A stretch of DNA of 64,000 bases from an uncultured Sulfitobacter sp. GTDB lineage: Bacteria > Pseudomonadota > Alphaproteobacteria > Rhodobacterales > Rhodobacteraceae. The notes below the pieces were generated by a model, which saw only the letters and a program-made list of their open reading frames with translations, did no database searches and was not told the origin of the DNA. Shown piece by piece: positions 36,850 to 46,428 of the stretch. Within the stretch, counting starts at the first letter, position 1; each line of letters begins with the position of its first letter. Location: NCBI RefSeq assembly GCF_947497275.1, contig NZ_CANMFS010000004.1:62001-126000 (forward strand), given 5' to 3'. The position numbers were made by a program, and so were the translations under genes.

Positions 36850-37503
36850 CTAGTGCGCGACGCGCTCGCCAAAAATGGCGGAGCCAACACGCACATGGGT
36901 CGCCCCCAACGCGATCGCTTTCTCGAAATCGCTGCTCATGCCCATGGAAAGGCCGGTCAGACCGTTGCGCGCAGCGATTTTGGCCAGCAGCGCAAAGTGC
37001 AGCGATGCCTCTTCGTCTACCGGCGGGATGCACATAAGCCCCTGAACCGGCAGATCGAGGGCCTTGCATTCTGAGATAAATCCGTCTGCGTCTGCCGGCA
37101 GCACGCCTGCCTTCTGATCCTCTTCGCCGGTGTTCACCTGAATGAACAGATCGGGGCAGCGTCCGAGCTCTTGCGCCAGCCGCGCAATTGTCTTCGCGAG
37201 CTTCGGACGGTCCACCGTATGGATTGAGTCGAACAGTTCCATCGCCTGACGGGCCTTGTTGGTCTGCAAGGGGCCGATCAGATGAATTTCGATACCATCG
37301 AAATCCTGCCGGAAACCCGGCCACTTGGCCGAAGCCTCCTGTACCCGGTTTTCGCCGAACGTCCGATGGCCCTCATTCAGAACGGCGCGTACGCGTTCGT
37401 CCGGTTGCACCTTGCTGACCGCGATCAGCGTGACATCCGACGCCTCGCGTCCTGCGCTTTTCGCGGCGGTAACAATACGTTCTTCGATGCTTTTCAAACT
37501 CAT
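36850..37503 (-). CDS. yggS: PLP homeostasis protein YggS/PLPBP
   Basis: The 217-residue alanine-racemase-like barrel has PLP lysine 31 in LIAVSKVQPDERV, plus FGENRVQEASAKW, HLIGPLQTNKARQ and GLSMGMSSDFEKAIALGATHVRVGSAIFGER across the length, all typical of YggS/YBL036C proteins. It carries PLP and keeps vitamin B6 balance rather than acting as an enzyme. It sits between the YkuD gene and the porin terminator. Confidence 0.95.
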   Translation of the reverse strand: MSLKSIEERIVTAAKSAGREASDVTLIAVSKVQPDERVRAVLNEGHRTFGENRVQEASAKWPGFRQDFDGIEIHLIGPLQTNKARQAMELFDSIHTVDRPKLAKTIARLAQELGRCPDLFIQVNTGEEDQKAGVLPADADGFISECKALDLPVQGLMCIPPVDEEASLHFALLAKIAARNGLTGLSMGMSSDFEKAIALGATHVRVGSAIFGERVAH

Positions 37504-37542
37504 GGGCTGCTCCCTCTTTTTTACAAAAGATATCAGGTGCGA

Positions 37543-37579
37543 CCAAAAGAAAAGGGGCGAACCTTGAAAGGTTCGCCCC
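37543..37579 (-). terminator. Terminator of the porin gene
   Basis: GGGGCGAACC...GGTTCGCCCC stem with a short loop is followed on the minus strand by TTTTCTTTTGG, about 27 nt after the porin stop codon. Confidence 0.92.
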
Positions 37580-37605
37580 GATTTCGTCAGATGCTTGCGA
37601 TCAAC

Positions 37606-38544
37606 TTAGAAGTTGAAGCGAACACCCAAGTCGGCCCGGACCTGCTCGTTGCCGCGCGATGCAACACCGCCGCGGATCGAAGTGCCGCCACCCAGATCGT
37701 GGTGAACGCCGATACCGTAGGACGTTTCTTCGAAGTAGTCCGCGTCAGCAACGTACAGATCGAGGCTTGTCGCTGCGCCAACATCGAAGGTTGCTGTCAG
37801 AGCAACGTGATCGCCGTTACCATTGTCTTCGTCGTCACCGTTGCTTGCATACGCAAGGGCAACATCCGCTACGCCGAAGCTGCCGGAAACCGAGGCTGCC
37901 CAGTCGGTGTCGCTTTCCAGATCCGAATCCTGACCCGCAAGTGCGAAGGTGAAACCATTCCAGTTATATGCTGCCCAACCGGCGATGCGGTCGTTGCTGT
38001 CGGAACCGGAGACGTGGAAGGACCAATCGCCGAAGGAGTAGAGAACTTCCACACCGTTGTCGCCTGCCGAACCAGCACCGGAGGAGCTGTAGAGGTCGCC
38101 ACGGAAGTTATATGTGGTGTAGTCATAGCCCAGACCGGTCAGACCAAGGTCGATCGGATACTGACCTGGCATGTATTCCAGAGCGCCGAAGATGTTGCCG
38201 ACGCCGACTTCCAGACCGCCGGAACGTGCGAAGAAGCGCACACCGTTGATGCCTGTACCGCCGCCTGTGCCGCCATTGTCGCTCAGCGCTTCACGGACGC
38301 CGAGAAGCTCGCCGCGCTCGGACTGCTGAATACGGGCACGGGCACCGAAAACTACGCCTGCATCGGATTCTGCTGTCGCGTCGATCTGCAGACGCAGACG
38401 GCTGGTGATGCTTGTTTCGTCATCGCCACCTTCGTTGTCGGCGTAGATCACACCAAAACGACCGTAGCCGGAGAATGTTACGTCTGCTGCTGCAACGCCG
38501 GCTGTTGCCACCAGAGCTGTTGTAGCGAAGAGAACTTTTTTCAT
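37606..38544 (-). CDS. Outer-membrane porin (Rhodobacter type)
   Basis: The 312-residue protein has a signal peptide (KKVLFATTALVATAGVAAA), then alternating beta-strand pattern starting DVTFSGYGRFGVIY and ending with the C-terminal aromatic RADLGVRFNF required for outer-membrane insertion. It resembles 16-stranded general porins of Rhodobacter. It is rich in Asp, Asn, Gly and Ser, with several acidic loops (DNEGGDDETS, GDDEDNGNG). The strong terminator and single-gene unit fit an abundant outer-membrane protein. Confidence 0.95.
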   Translation of the reverse strand: MKKVLFATTALVATAGVAAADVTFSGYGRFGVIYADNEGGDDETSITSRLRLQIDATAESDAGVVFGARARIQQSERGELLGVREALSDNGGTGGGTGINGVRFFARSGGLEVGVGNIFGALEYMPGQYPIDLGLTGLGYDYTTYNFRGDLYSSSGAGSAGDNGVEVLYSFGDWSFHVSGSDSNDRIAGWAAYNWNGFTFALAGQDSDLESDTDWAASVSGSFGVADVALAYASNGDDEDNGNGDHVALTATFDVGAATSLDLYVADADYFEETSYGIGVHHDLGGGTSIRGGVASRGNEQVRADLGVRFNF

Positions 38545-38843
38545 GAGTTTTCCCTCGGTTTGAATTCATAGGACCCGACCGGGGAATTCCGATCTAGGTA
38601 TGATGGTCTTTTGCGCTTCGACCCGCCTTTTGGCAAGCAAACGCATCCGTGCAAATCCAATGTCGCGCCCGATGGTGCAGCTTTGCCACAGTTTTGCCAT
38701 GCGGATGTTGCCCACTCTGAACACCACGCACGGATTTGTCTCCGCAGGCCACGCCAGACGCTGTGAATCACCTTGGTATATAGACCTTGCCCCGATGGGC
38801 GAGCTTGGTTATTCCATAGCCAACCAGAACAAGGGGTGTGGAA
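38545..38843. other. Divergent intergenic region between porin and DUF3576 lipoprotein genes
   Basis: About 300 bases without a gene. It must contain promoters for the porin (minus) and the lipoprotein/leuS side (plus). A TATATA hexamer lies about 65 nt before the lipoprotein start and could be a -10 box, but no matching -35 is evident. A GAATC site, a match to the CcrM target GANTC, is nearby. I see no repeat or RNA structure. Confidence 0.5.
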
Positions 38844-39335
38844 ATGGGGCGCTTGAAGGCACTTAAAATAGCGGTATCGGCACTGGTCTTGACCGCACTC
38901 GGCGCATGCAGCGGCAGTTTCGGCTCCCCCGCGACGGAACGGCCGGAAACCTACAGCGATCCCAACGTCCGCTCGAACGTCGAAACGAATCCGAACAATA
39001 CAATCTGGTCGATTCTCAACAAAAGCGACGCCGAGACAAATGTGTTGGTGAACCGGTACCTGTGGAGCGCATCGCTCGAAGTGCTCAACTTTCTACCCGT
39101 ACAGTCGGTCGATCCGTTCACCGGTGTTATCGCGACGGGATACGGTACACCGCCCGGCGGTGGCCGCGCTTACCGTGCGACCGTTCTGATCGACGATCCG
39201 GCGCTTGATGCGCGCTCTCTCAACCTCGCGCTACAATCGCGTGGCGGACCGGTCAGCCGCGCGACCATCCGTGCCGTCGAGGACGCAATCCTGTCGCGCG
39301 CCCGCGAGTTGCGCGTCGCCGACAACAAATTCTGA
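38844..39335 (+). CDS. DUF3576 lipoprotein
   Basis: This 163-residue protein has a signal peptide ending in the lipobox LGAC (LVLTALGACSGSFG). The mature part (NNTIWSILNKSDAETNVLVNRYLWSASLEVLNFLPVQSVDPFTGVIATGYG, split over the middle) is the DUF3576 domain found in alphaproteobacteria, often near leuS/lptE/holA as here. It is probably an outer-membrane lipoprotein of unknown function. I use the ATG preceded by AAGGGG; the track uses a GTG two codons earlier. Confidence 0.88.
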   Translation: MGRLKALKIAVSALVLTALGACSGSFGSPATERPETYSDPNVRSNVETNPNNTIWSILNKSDAETNVLVNRYLWSASLEVLNFLPVQSVDPFTGVIATGYGTPPGGGRAYRATVLIDDPALDARSLNLALQSRGGPVSRATIRAVEDAILSRARELRVADNKF

Positions 39336-39422
39336 CAGCCCATCCATTCTATAGACAACGTAACCAGCGCCGGGCCTTGTGATCACCACACGCTCGGCGT
39401 TGCTGCGTAAAAAGGCCCGCAC

Positions 39423-41981
39423 ATGACACGCTATACCCCCTCCGAAATCGAAGCCCGCTGGCAAGCCGTCTGGGAACGCGACGGTATCTTCCGGGCCGTG
39501 CGCTCCGCCGATAAACCGAAATACTACGTGCTTGAGATGTTTCCCTATCCGTCGGGGCGCATCCATATGGGCCACGTGCGCAATTACACGATGGGCGACG
39601 TGATTTCGCGCTATAAACTAGCGCAAGGGTTCAACGTGCTGCACCCCATGGGTTGGGACGCGTTCGGCCTCGCCGCCGAGAACGCGGCGATGCAGAAAGG
39701 CATCCACCCCGGTGTATGGACGTACCAGAATATCGAGGACATGAAGACCCAGATGAAGCCTCTGGGCTTTTCGCTCGATTGGTCGCGCGAGATCGCCACC
39801 TGTCATCCGGAGTACTACCGGCACCAGCAAGCCATGTTCATCGACATGATCGACGCCGGATTGATCTACCGAAAGAACGCGGTGGTGAACTGGGATCCGG
39901 TAGACATGACCGTTCTTGCCAACGAGCAGGTCGAACAGGGGCGCGGCTGGCGCTCGGGCGCTTTGGTGGAACGGCGCGAGCTGACGCAGTGGTTCTTCAA
40001 GATCTCCGATTATTCCGAAGAGTTGCTTTCCGCGTTGGACGGATTGGAAAACTGGCCCGCCAAGGTGCGCCTGATGCAGGAGAACTGGATCGGCAAATCG
40101 CGGGGCCTGCAATTTGCGTTCTCGACGGTCGATGCACCCGAAGGCCACGACCGGATCGAAGTCTACACGACGCGCCCCGACACGCTTCTGGGTGCCAGCT
40201 TTGTCGGCATCTCGCCTGATCACCCGCTGGCGAAGGTGCTTGAGCGTGATGACGAAGCGGTTGCGGCGTTTGTTACGGAGTGCCGCAAGGGCGGTACCAC
40301 CGAAGAGGCGATCGAAACGGGTGAAAAGCTTGGGTTCGACACCGGCATACGCGTGCGCCACCCCTTCGATACGGCTCAGGAACTGCCGGTCTATATCGCG
40401 AACTTCATCCTGATGGACTATGGCACGGGTGCCGTTTTCGGCTGTCCGGCCCATGACGTGCGCGATTTCGAATTCGCGACGAAATACGATCTGCCGATCA
40501 TTGCGACATTCCTCCCTTCGGAAGACAGCGACGAGAATCTTTCCGAAGCCTTCGTTCCCGCCAAGACCGAAAAGGTGTTCTACATCCGCGGATTCGCCGG
40601 CGAAAGCTGGCAGACGGGGAACGAGGCCATCGACGCCGCCATCGCGTTCTGCGAATCGAACGGCGTTGGACAGGGTGTGACCAAATACCGCCTGCGCGAC
40701 TGGGGTCTGAGCCGCCAGCGCTACTGGGGCTGTCCGATCCCGGTGGTGCATTGCGACGAGTGCGGCGTCGTGCCGGAAAAGAAAGAGAACCTGCCGGTCA
40801 AACTGCCTGAGGACGTCAGCTTTGACATCCCCGGCAATCCGCTGGACCGTCATATGGAGTGGCGCACCACGCCGTGCCCGGCCTGCGGCAAGCAGGCGCT
40901 GCGCGAGACTGACACGATGGATACCTTCGTCGACTCGTCATGGTACTATGCTCGCTTCACCGCGCCGCGCGCCGATACGCCGACGGTGATGGAGGATGCG
41001 GAATACTGGATGAACGTCGATCAGTACATCGGCGGTGTCGAACACGCGATCCTGCACCTGCTTTATGCTCGCTTCTTTGCTCGCGCGATGCAGATCACGG
41101 GCCACCTGCCGAAATCCGCGATCGAGCCGTTCGACGCGCTGTTCACCCAAGGCATGGTGACACACGCGATCTACCGCAGTACGGACACCGGAGGACGTCC
41201 GGTTTTCCATTATCCCGAGGAAGTGGAGACCAAGGGCGACAAGGCATTTCTGGAAGACAGCGGTGCGGAGGTTGAAATCATCCCCTCCGCCAAGATGTCG
41301 AAATCCAAGAACAACGTCGTCGACCCGCTCAACATTATCTCGTCGTTCGGTGCGGATACCGCCCGCTGGTTCGTGCTGAGCGATTCGCCGCCCGAACGGG
41401 ACGTCGAATGGACCGCCTCCGGCGCGGAAGCCGCCCACAAGCACCTGTCGCGGGTTTGGAACATCTCGGACCGGATCACGGCGATGGACGATGCGGCCGG
41501 CACCGGCGACGACGACTTGCTGCGTGCGATGCACAAGACGATCCATGATGTGACGATGGGTATCGAATCGTTCGGCTTTAACGCCGCCATCGCCAAGCTA
41601 TACGGTTTCACGGCCACTTTGCAGAAATCCACGGCGGGCAAGACGATCCAGCGGGAGGCGATCAAGACGCTGGCACAGCTGATGTCACCGATGACGCCAC
41701 ACCTGGCCGAGGATATCTGGGCGACACAGGGCGGAGAGGGTCTTATCGCGACGGCCCCGTGGCCGCAGGCGGACGACGCAATGCTCGTCGACGATACCGT
41801 GACCCTGCCGATTCAGGTCAACGGCAAGCGACGTGCCGAGATTGAAGTACCCGCAGAGATGAACAAGGACGAGATCGAAAAGCTTGCCCTTGCCCATGAG
41901 GCCGTGATCCGTATCCTCGACGGGAACGCTCCGAAAAAGGTGATTGTCGTGCCGGGTCGAATCGTGAATGTCGTTGTTTAG
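39423..41981 (+). CDS. leuS: Leucyl-tRNA synthetase
   Basis: The 852-residue class I enzyme has the HIGH-type motif [15 protein letters not shown] (about residues 40-55), a CP1 editing insert, the KMSKS motif in [13 protein letters not shown], and a C-terminal anticodon-binding part ending [15 protein letters not shown]-like ([16 protein letters not shown]). It charges tRNA-Leu. The gene overlaps lptE by 14 nt, beginning the conserved leuS-lptE-holA arrangement. Confidence 0.98.
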   Translation: MTRYTPSEIEARWQAVWERDGIFRAVRSADKPKYYVLEMFPYPSGRIHMGHVRNYTMGDVISRYKLAQGFNVLHPMGWDAFGLAAENAAMQKGIHPGVWTYQNIEDMKTQMKPLGFSLDWSREIATCHPEYYRHQQAMFIDMIDAGLIYRKNAVVNWDPVDMTVLANEQVEQGRGWRSGALVERRELTQWFFKISDYSEELLSALDGLENWPAKVRLMQENWIGKSRGLQFAFSTVDAPEGHDRIEVYTTRPDTLLGASFVGISPDHPLAKVLERDDEAVAAFVTECRKGGTTEEAIETGEKLGFDTGIRVRHPFDTAQELPVYIANFILMDYGTGAVFGCPAHDVRDFEFATKYDLPIIATFLPSEDSDENLSEAFVPAKTEKVFYIRGFAGESWQTGNEAIDAAIAFCESNGVGQGVTKYRLRDWGLSRQRYWGCPIPVVHCDECGVVPEKKENLPVKLPEDVSFDIPGNPLDRHMEWRTTPCPACGKQALRETDTMDTFVDSSWYYARFTAPRADTPTVMEDAEYWMNVDQYIGGVEHAILHLLYARFFARAMQITGHLPKSAIEPFDALFTQGMVTHAIYRSTDTGGRPVFHYPEEVETKGDKAFLEDSGAEVEIIPSAKMSKSKNNVVDPLNIISSFGADTARWFVLSDSPPERDVEWTASGAEAAHKHLSRVWNISDRITAMDDAAGTGDDDLLRAMHKTIHDVTMGIESFGFNAAIAKLYGFTATLQKSTAGKTIQREAIKTLAQLMSPMTPHLAEDIWATQGGEGLIATAPWPQADDAMLVDDTVTLPIQVNGKRRAEIEVPAEMNKDEIEKLALAHEAVIRILDGNAPKKVIVVPGRIVNVVV

Positions 41982-42450
41982 CCGCCGCTTCCTGTTGGCG
42001 TTGCCGCTGGCGCTTGCCGCCTGTGGCTTTACGCCGGTCTACGGCCCCGGCGGTGCAGGTACGGCACTGCGCAATCAGGTTCTCGTTCAGGAACCGACAA
42101 CGCAGCAGGGCTACCTGCTGACGCGGCATCTCGAAACCCGTCTTGGCCGTGCAACAAATGCCCGCTTTGCGTTGGATATGACGCTTGAAACCTCCGAGGA
42201 AGGCCTTGCCATCAATTCCGAGGGCGACACGACGCGCTACAATCTTGTCGGGCGTGCCGGATACGCGCTGCGCGACACGCAGACCGGCAGTATCGTCACC
42301 TCCGGCATGGTACAGAACTTTACCGCCTACTCCGCCACCGGCAGCACCGTCGCAACACTGGCTGCGCAGCGCGACGCAATCGAAAGGCTGATGGTGATTC
42401 TGGGCGACCAGATTGTTGTACGGCTGTATACGGCGGACCTGCCGGAATGA
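41968..42450 (+). CDS. lptE: LPS assembly lipoprotein LptE
   Basis: The 160-residue lipoprotein has the signal and lipobox [18 protein letters not shown] (lipidated Cys19); the CGF/W-TPVYG motif is characteristic of LptE. It forms the outer-membrane LPS translocon plug with LptD. The gene overlaps leuS upstream (14 nt) and holA downstream (ATGA). lptD is not in this window. Confidence 0.93.
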   Translation: MSLFSRRFLLALPLALAACGFTPVYGPGGAGTALRNQVLVQEPTTQQGYLLTRHLETRLGRATNARFALDMTLETSEEGLAINSEGDTTRYNLVGRAGYALRDTQTGSIVTSGMVQNFTAYSATGSTVATLAAQRDAIERLMVILGDQIVVRLYTADLPE

Positions 42451-43445
42451 AACTGAACCGCCGCGACGCTGCTGCCCTGATCGCCAAACCGGCGGCGGAC
42501 GCGCTTGGCATGTTGCTATACGGCGGCGATGCCATGCGCGTCGCACTGAAGCGGCAGGAATACCTCAAGGCGCTGCTCGGCCCAACCGCCGAAGAGGAGA
42601 TGCGGCTTGCACGTATTCCGGCAGCCGACTTGCGCCGTGAACCGGCCCTGTTGATGGACGCGATCAAGGCGGTGGGTTTTTTCCCCGGTCCGCGCGCCGC
42701 CTTTATCGAGGGCGCGACGGAACAACACGCGGCGACCATTCTGGAGACGATGAAGGACTGGCAACCGGGCGACGCGCAGATCGTGATCACCGCCGGTGAT
42801 CTCAAGAAAACATCAAAGCTTTTGAAAGCGTTCGAAGGCCACCGCGCCGCCTATGCCTGGGGCATCTTTGATGATCCGCCAGACCGTGCGGAAATCGAGC
42901 GATTGCTCAAAGATGCCGATTTGCACGTCGACGGAGCGGCCATGGGTGGCCTCGAAGAGCTTGCCCGAAGCCTTGATCCCGGCGACTTTCGCCAGACCCT
43001 CGAGAAACTGTCACTCTATATGCTCAGCACGCCGGGCGTTTCGGTCACGCTCGGCGACATATCCGCCTGTGCGCCGGCATCGGTGGAAGCGGCAGTGGAT
43101 GACATCCTGAACATCGTCGCGGAAAAGAAATCGACGCAGATTGGGCCATTGATGCGTCGGTTGCAAAGTCAAGGTACCAATGCCGTCACGCTGAGCATCA
43201 TGGCGACCCGCCATTTCCGCACCCTGCACCGCATCGCATGCAACCCCGGCGCGCCGGTCTACGGTGTGCGTGACCGCGACCGCGTAATGCGACAGGCGCG
43301 CGATTGGGGAATGATCAAACTTGAAGCCGCACTCGGCATGCTGACCGATACCGACCTTAAACTGCGTTCCGCCGGACAAACCGCTCCCGCTATGGCGATC
43401 ATGGAGCGCACATTCATACGGCTGGCGATGTACGGCGCGAGTTGA
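42447..43445 (+). CDS. holA: DNA polymerase III subunit delta
   Basis: This 332-residue clamp-loader subunit begins LNRRDAAALIAKPAADALGMLLYGGDAMRVALKR and shows a HolA-like AAA+ fold (DAIKAVGFFPGPRAAFIEGAT; KKTSKLLKAFEGHRAAYAWG). It opens the beta clamp. Its position directly after lptE is the classic HolA context. Sequence similarity in this family is low, so context adds much of the confidence. Confidence 0.92.
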   Translation: MKLNRRDAAALIAKPAADALGMLLYGGDAMRVALKRQEYLKALLGPTAEEEMRLARIPAADLRREPALLMDAIKAVGFFPGPRAAFIEGATEQHAATILETMKDWQPGDAQIVITAGDLKKTSKLLKAFEGHRAAYAWGIFDDPPDRAEIERLLKDADLHVDGAAMGGLEELARSLDPGDFRQTLEKLSLYMLSTPGVSVTLGDISACAPASVEAAVDDILNIVAEKKSTQIGPLMRRLQSQGTNAVTLSIMATRHFRTLHRIACNPGAPVYGVRDRDRVMRQARDWGMIKLEAALGMLTDTDLKLRSAGQTAPAMAIMERTFIRLAMYGAS

Positions 43446-43469
43446 CCGATAAAATAAGGAGGCGACAAA

Positions 43470-44060
43470 ATGTATACAGTTGTAGGAGCGGTGAAATCCC
43501 GCGCTTTCCGCGTGATGTGGATGCTTGAAGAGTTGGGTCAGGATTATGACATCATTCCGGCCGCACCGCGTTCCGATGAGGCCAAGAAGTACAACCCACT
43601 GGGCAAGGTGCCCGCACTGATCGATGGCGATGATGTGCTGACAGATTCCGTCGCGATCATGCAGTATCTGGCGGACAAGCACGGCGCGCTGACCGCGCCC
43701 GCAGGCACCGTTGCCCGCGCCAGGCAGGATGCGATGCTGTTCTGGCTGATCGACGAATTCGATGCGATTCTCTGGGCGGCGGCCAAGCACAGCTTTGTCT
43801 TTCCCGAAGAGAACCGTGTGCCCGAGATCAAGCCGAGTCTGCGCGCCGAATTCGCGCGCTCCGCGATGAGCCTGTCCGAGCGGCTTGAAGGGCCATATCT
43901 GATGGGTGACGAGATCACCGTGCCGGATCTGCTGGCGGTGCACTGCATCAACTGGTCGATCGGCGCAGGGTTCGAGCGGGTAGATGATACTTTGGGCAAA
44001 TGGGCGTCGAAGATGCGCGAGCGCCCCGCGTTCAAGGCCGTGCAGGCGCGCGACGCCTGA
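43470..44060 (+). CDS. Glutathione S-transferase family protein
   Basis: This 196-residue protein has an N-terminal thioredoxin-like domain (TVVGAVKSRAFRVMWMLEELGQDYDII, then NPLGKVPALIDGDDVLTDSVAIMQYLADKHG with the cis-Pro and the glutathione-binding Asp-Ser) and a helical C-terminal domain. The catalytic residue (Ser or Tyr of the N-terminus) is not certain. It may conjugate or reduce substrates with glutathione. Its stop abuts the converging YhiN-like gene at TGATCA. Confidence 0.9.
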   Translation: MYTVVGAVKSRAFRVMWMLEELGQDYDIIPAAPRSDEAKKYNPLGKVPALIDGDDVLTDSVAIMQYLADKHGALTAPAGTVARARQDAMLFWLIDEFDAILWAAAKHSFVFPEENRVPEIKPSLRAEFARSAMSLSERLEGPYLMGDEITVPDLLAVHCINWSIGAGFERVDDTLGKWASKMRERPAFKAVQARDA

Positions 44061-45239
44061 TCAATCCGACAAACGGGCCGCTGCATGGCGGCCCGCCCAA
44101 GCGCCGGTGGCGAGGCAAGCGGTAATGAGATACCCCCCTGTCGGCGCTTCCCAATCCAGCATTTCACCCGCCGCATAAACCCCCGGCAGCGCGCGCAGCA
44201 TCAATGTCGCATCCAGCGCCTTCCAGGCGATACCGCCGGCGGTCGAGATCGCCTCGTCCATCGGCCGCAGACCTGCGTGACGGATCGGCATCGCCTTAAT
44301 CAGGTTGGCCAGCGCCGCGGGCTCCGCGGGCAGCGGATGGCACATTTCCCGAAGCAATGCGATCTTGGCCGGATCAAGTTTGAGCACCTTGCGCAGATGA
44401 TTGGAAAGCGACGTCTTTCCGCGTGGCTTTGCAAGTTTCAGCGCAACGTCTTCTGTCCTCAGATCCGGGGCCAGATCACACGACAATTTGGCCCCCTCGC
44501 GCACACCGCGCGAGACGGAATAGATGCCACCGCCCTCAAGTCCCCGACGTGAGATCATTGCCTCGCCGCGCGACTTGAACGACCCGGCCGACAGCGTAAT
44601 TCCTTTCAGCGCGGTTCCCATATGCTTGTTCATGTGGTCGGACCACTCACATGACACCGCAGCGTTTGCCGGCGCGAATGGCGTCAGTTGCACACCGCGC
44701 GCCGCCAACAGGCCGGTCCATACCCCGTCGGAACCAAGTCTTGACCAACTCGCCCCGCCCAGCGCAAGCACGCACGCATCCGCGGCGAGGCGCTGCGTAC
44801 CTTCGGGCGTGTCGAAACACAGGGCGTCCCCCTCCCAACCCGTCCAGCGCCAACGGGTGTTAAGCCGCACACCACTTGCGGTCAGCCGCGCGAGCCACGC
44901 GCGCAACAGCGGCGACGCCTTCATCGCCGTCGGAAACACCCGTCCCGTCGATCCCGTAAAGATCTCCTGCCCCAGATCCCGCGCCCAATCCTGGACGCCC
45001 TGCGTATCCATCTCGGCCAGCATCGGGGCAAGGGTGTCAGCCGCCTGCGTAAACGCACCCGAGAACGCCTGCGGCGATTCTTCCTTGGTCAGGTTGAGAC
45101 CGGATTTGCCTGCCATCAGAAACTTGCGTCCGACCGAAGGCTTTGCCTCGCACACAGTGACTTGCACACCTGCATCCGCCAGTACCTGCGCGGCCATCAG
45201 TCCCGCAGGACCACTTCCGATGACCACCGCGCGCTTCAT
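44061..45239 (-). CDS. YhiN/HI0933-like flavoprotein (TIGR03862-type)
   Basis: This 392-residue protein has an N-terminal FAD site AVVIGSGPAGLMAAQVLADAG, then EAKPSVGRKFLMAGKSGLNLTKEE, which is typical of the HI0933/YhiN family, and a C-terminal FAD-contact region TLMLRALPGVYAAGEMLDWEAPTGGYLITAC. The family binds FAD and has no firmly established reaction. I use the ATG giving MKRAVVIGSG since the FAD motif begins there; the track uses a TTG 14 codons earlier. The two genes at this end converge without any spacer. Confidence 0.9.
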   Translation of the reverse strand: MKRAVVIGSGPAGLMAAQVLADAGVQVTVCEAKPSVGRKFLMAGKSGLNLTKEESPQAFSGAFTQAADTLAPMLAEMDTQGVQDWARDLGQEIFTGSTGRVFPTAMKASPLLRAWLARLTASGVRLNTRWRWTGWEGDALCFDTPEGTQRLAADACVLALGGASWSRLGSDGVWTGLLAARGVQLTPFAPANAAVSCEWSDHMNKHMGTALKGITLSAGSFKSRGEAMISRRGLEGGGIYSVSRGVREGAKLSCDLAPDLRTEDVALKLAKPRGKTSLSNHLRKVLKLDPAKIALLREMCHPLPAEPAALANLIKAMPIRHAGLRPMDEAISTAGGIAWKALDATLMLRALPGVYAAGEMLDWEAPTGGYLITACLATGAWAGRHAAARLSD

Positions 45240-45353
45240 ACGGCGCGCCAAACTGAGCTGAAAAGTCGAAAACGCATCCAAGACCCCTTGTCTTGCAGTC
45301 TAGCCAAGCCACCCTCATGGCGCAGCCCCTTTAAAGGATCAAGTGCCACAGCG

Positions 45354-45671
45354 ATGCCCCGCACCCTGCCCTACGATACCGATGACCCGATCTGCCCACT
45401 GTGCGGGCGACCGATCCCGCCGGGCGTCCCACAAAGCCTTCATCATCTGATCCCCAAGCTGAAAGGTGGCAAGGGAGGGCCGACGGTTCTGATGCATCAT
45501 ATCTGCCACCGCGAAATCCATGCGGCATTGACCGAAGCGGAACTTGCCCGCGACTATCACACACCCGAGGCTTTGCGCGCGCATCCGAGGCTTGCGAAAT
45601 TCGCCGCATGGGTGCGCAAGCGTCCGCCGTCGTTCCGCTCAAAGATACCGGGGGGCATGCGCAAGCGTTAG
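45354..45671 (+). CDS. HNH-nuclease-like small protein
   Basis: This is a 105-residue protein. CPLCGRPIPPGVPQSLHHLIPKLKGGKGG, followed by LMHHICHREIHAALTEAELA, is the HNH/zinc-finger pattern: two Cys, then HH-L-P-K, then C-x-x-x-IH. Such domains nick or cleave nucleic acid, but a small stand-alone member has no known role. The start ATG has AAAGGA rather far upstream. It is divergent from the YhiN-like gene. Confidence 0.82.
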   Translation: MPRTLPYDTDDPICPLCGRPIPPGVPQSLHHLIPKLKGGKGGPTVLMHHICHREIHAALTEAELARDYHTPEALRAHPRLAKFAAWVRKRPPSFRSKIPGGMRKR

Positions 45672-45728
45672 AATCGTGCTATGCGCAGCCAAGGGCCCAT
45701 CAACGGGCCGGTACCCGGAGCAGTCCTC

Positions 45729-45803
45729 ATGCGTATTCTAGCCGTAATCACATGCCTATTGCTGTTGGCTGCCTGTGACGTACCCTTTGTTCCACTGATC
45801 TGA
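45729..45803 (+). CDS. Tiny lipoprotein (24 residues)
   Basis: This is too short for the ORF track. A GGAG site lies 8 nt before the ATG, and the peptide MRILAVITCLLLLAACDVPFVPLI is a signal peptide with the lipobox LLAAC followed by nine residues and a stop. Mature lipid-anchored peptide would be only nine residues (CDVPFVPLI). I recall similar short lipoproteins in related bacteria, but the function is unknown. It lies between the HNH gene and the converging crotonase gene. Confidence 0.65.
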   Translation: MRILAVITCLLLLAACDVPFVPLI

Positions 45804-45816
45804 GGTTGCACGGGTG

Positions 45817-46428
45817 TCACGGTGCGCAAAGCGCCTTGATACCCTTGGCTATCTTCGGATCGGCAGCAACGGTATCTGCACAGATCGCGCGCGCGGTCTG
45901 CATCAGCGCATCCGGTGCGACCACGCGGTCGATCAAACCAAAGGCCAGCGCCTCTTCTGTCAGGATCTTCTGGCCCCCCATCAGGATAAGCTTGGTCCGG
46001 GCGGGGCCGATCAACGCGGCCATGCGCACGGGATCGCTTGGCTGCGGCAGAAATCCCAGCTTCATCACCGGATAAAAGAATTTTGCTTCCGGCACGGCGA
46101 TCCGGATGTCGCAGGCCAGCGCCATGCCCGTCGCACCGCCCGCCAGCGTTCCGTTCAGGGCCGCGATGGTCAGCCCCGGCAAACACGCAATCGCGCCCGA
46201 CAGCCGCTCCCACAGATCGGAGACGGCCAGGCCCGCCCGCGCGGCCTCCAGATCGGCACCGGCACTGAAGATGCGGCCTTCACCCGTCAGGATCACGGCA
46301 CGCGCGCCTTCTGCGCGCTCCATGATCTCGCATAATTCGCGCAGCATGTCCTCGGTCAACGCATTGGCTTTGTCCGGACGGTCGAGCGTGACTGTCCAGA
46401 TGTGATCTTCCTGCGCCAGACGGATCAT
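45817..46428 (-). CDS. Crotonase-fold protein (enoyl-CoA hydratase/isomerase family), probably not a hydratase
   Basis: The protein has 203 residues, about 50 shorter than normal ECH. The oxyanion-hole regions FSAGADLEAA and NGTLAGGATGMALACDIRIA are clear. However, the two catalytic glutamates of hydratases are missing: in GGATGMALACD the position is Gly, and in FFYPVMKLGFLPQ the usual PE is PV. The C-terminal trimerisation helices seem truncated. It may be an isomerase, hydrolase or inactive binding protein. Its start overlaps the SDR gene stop (ATGA), so the two are co-translated. Confidence 0.85.
   Translation of the reverse strand: MIRLAQEDHIWTVTLDRPDKANALTEDMLRELCEIMERAEGARAVILTGEGRIFSAGADLEAARAGLAVSDLWERLSGAIACLPGLTIAALNGTLAGGATGMALACDIRIAVPEAKFFYPVMKLGFLPQPSDPVRMAALIGPARTKLILMGGQKILTEEALAFGLIDRVVAPDALMQTARAICADTVAADPKIAKGIKALCAP

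Noticed and set aside
39618-40853. 411-codon antisense ORF opposite leuS
   Set aside because: Shadow of leuS; no known domain.
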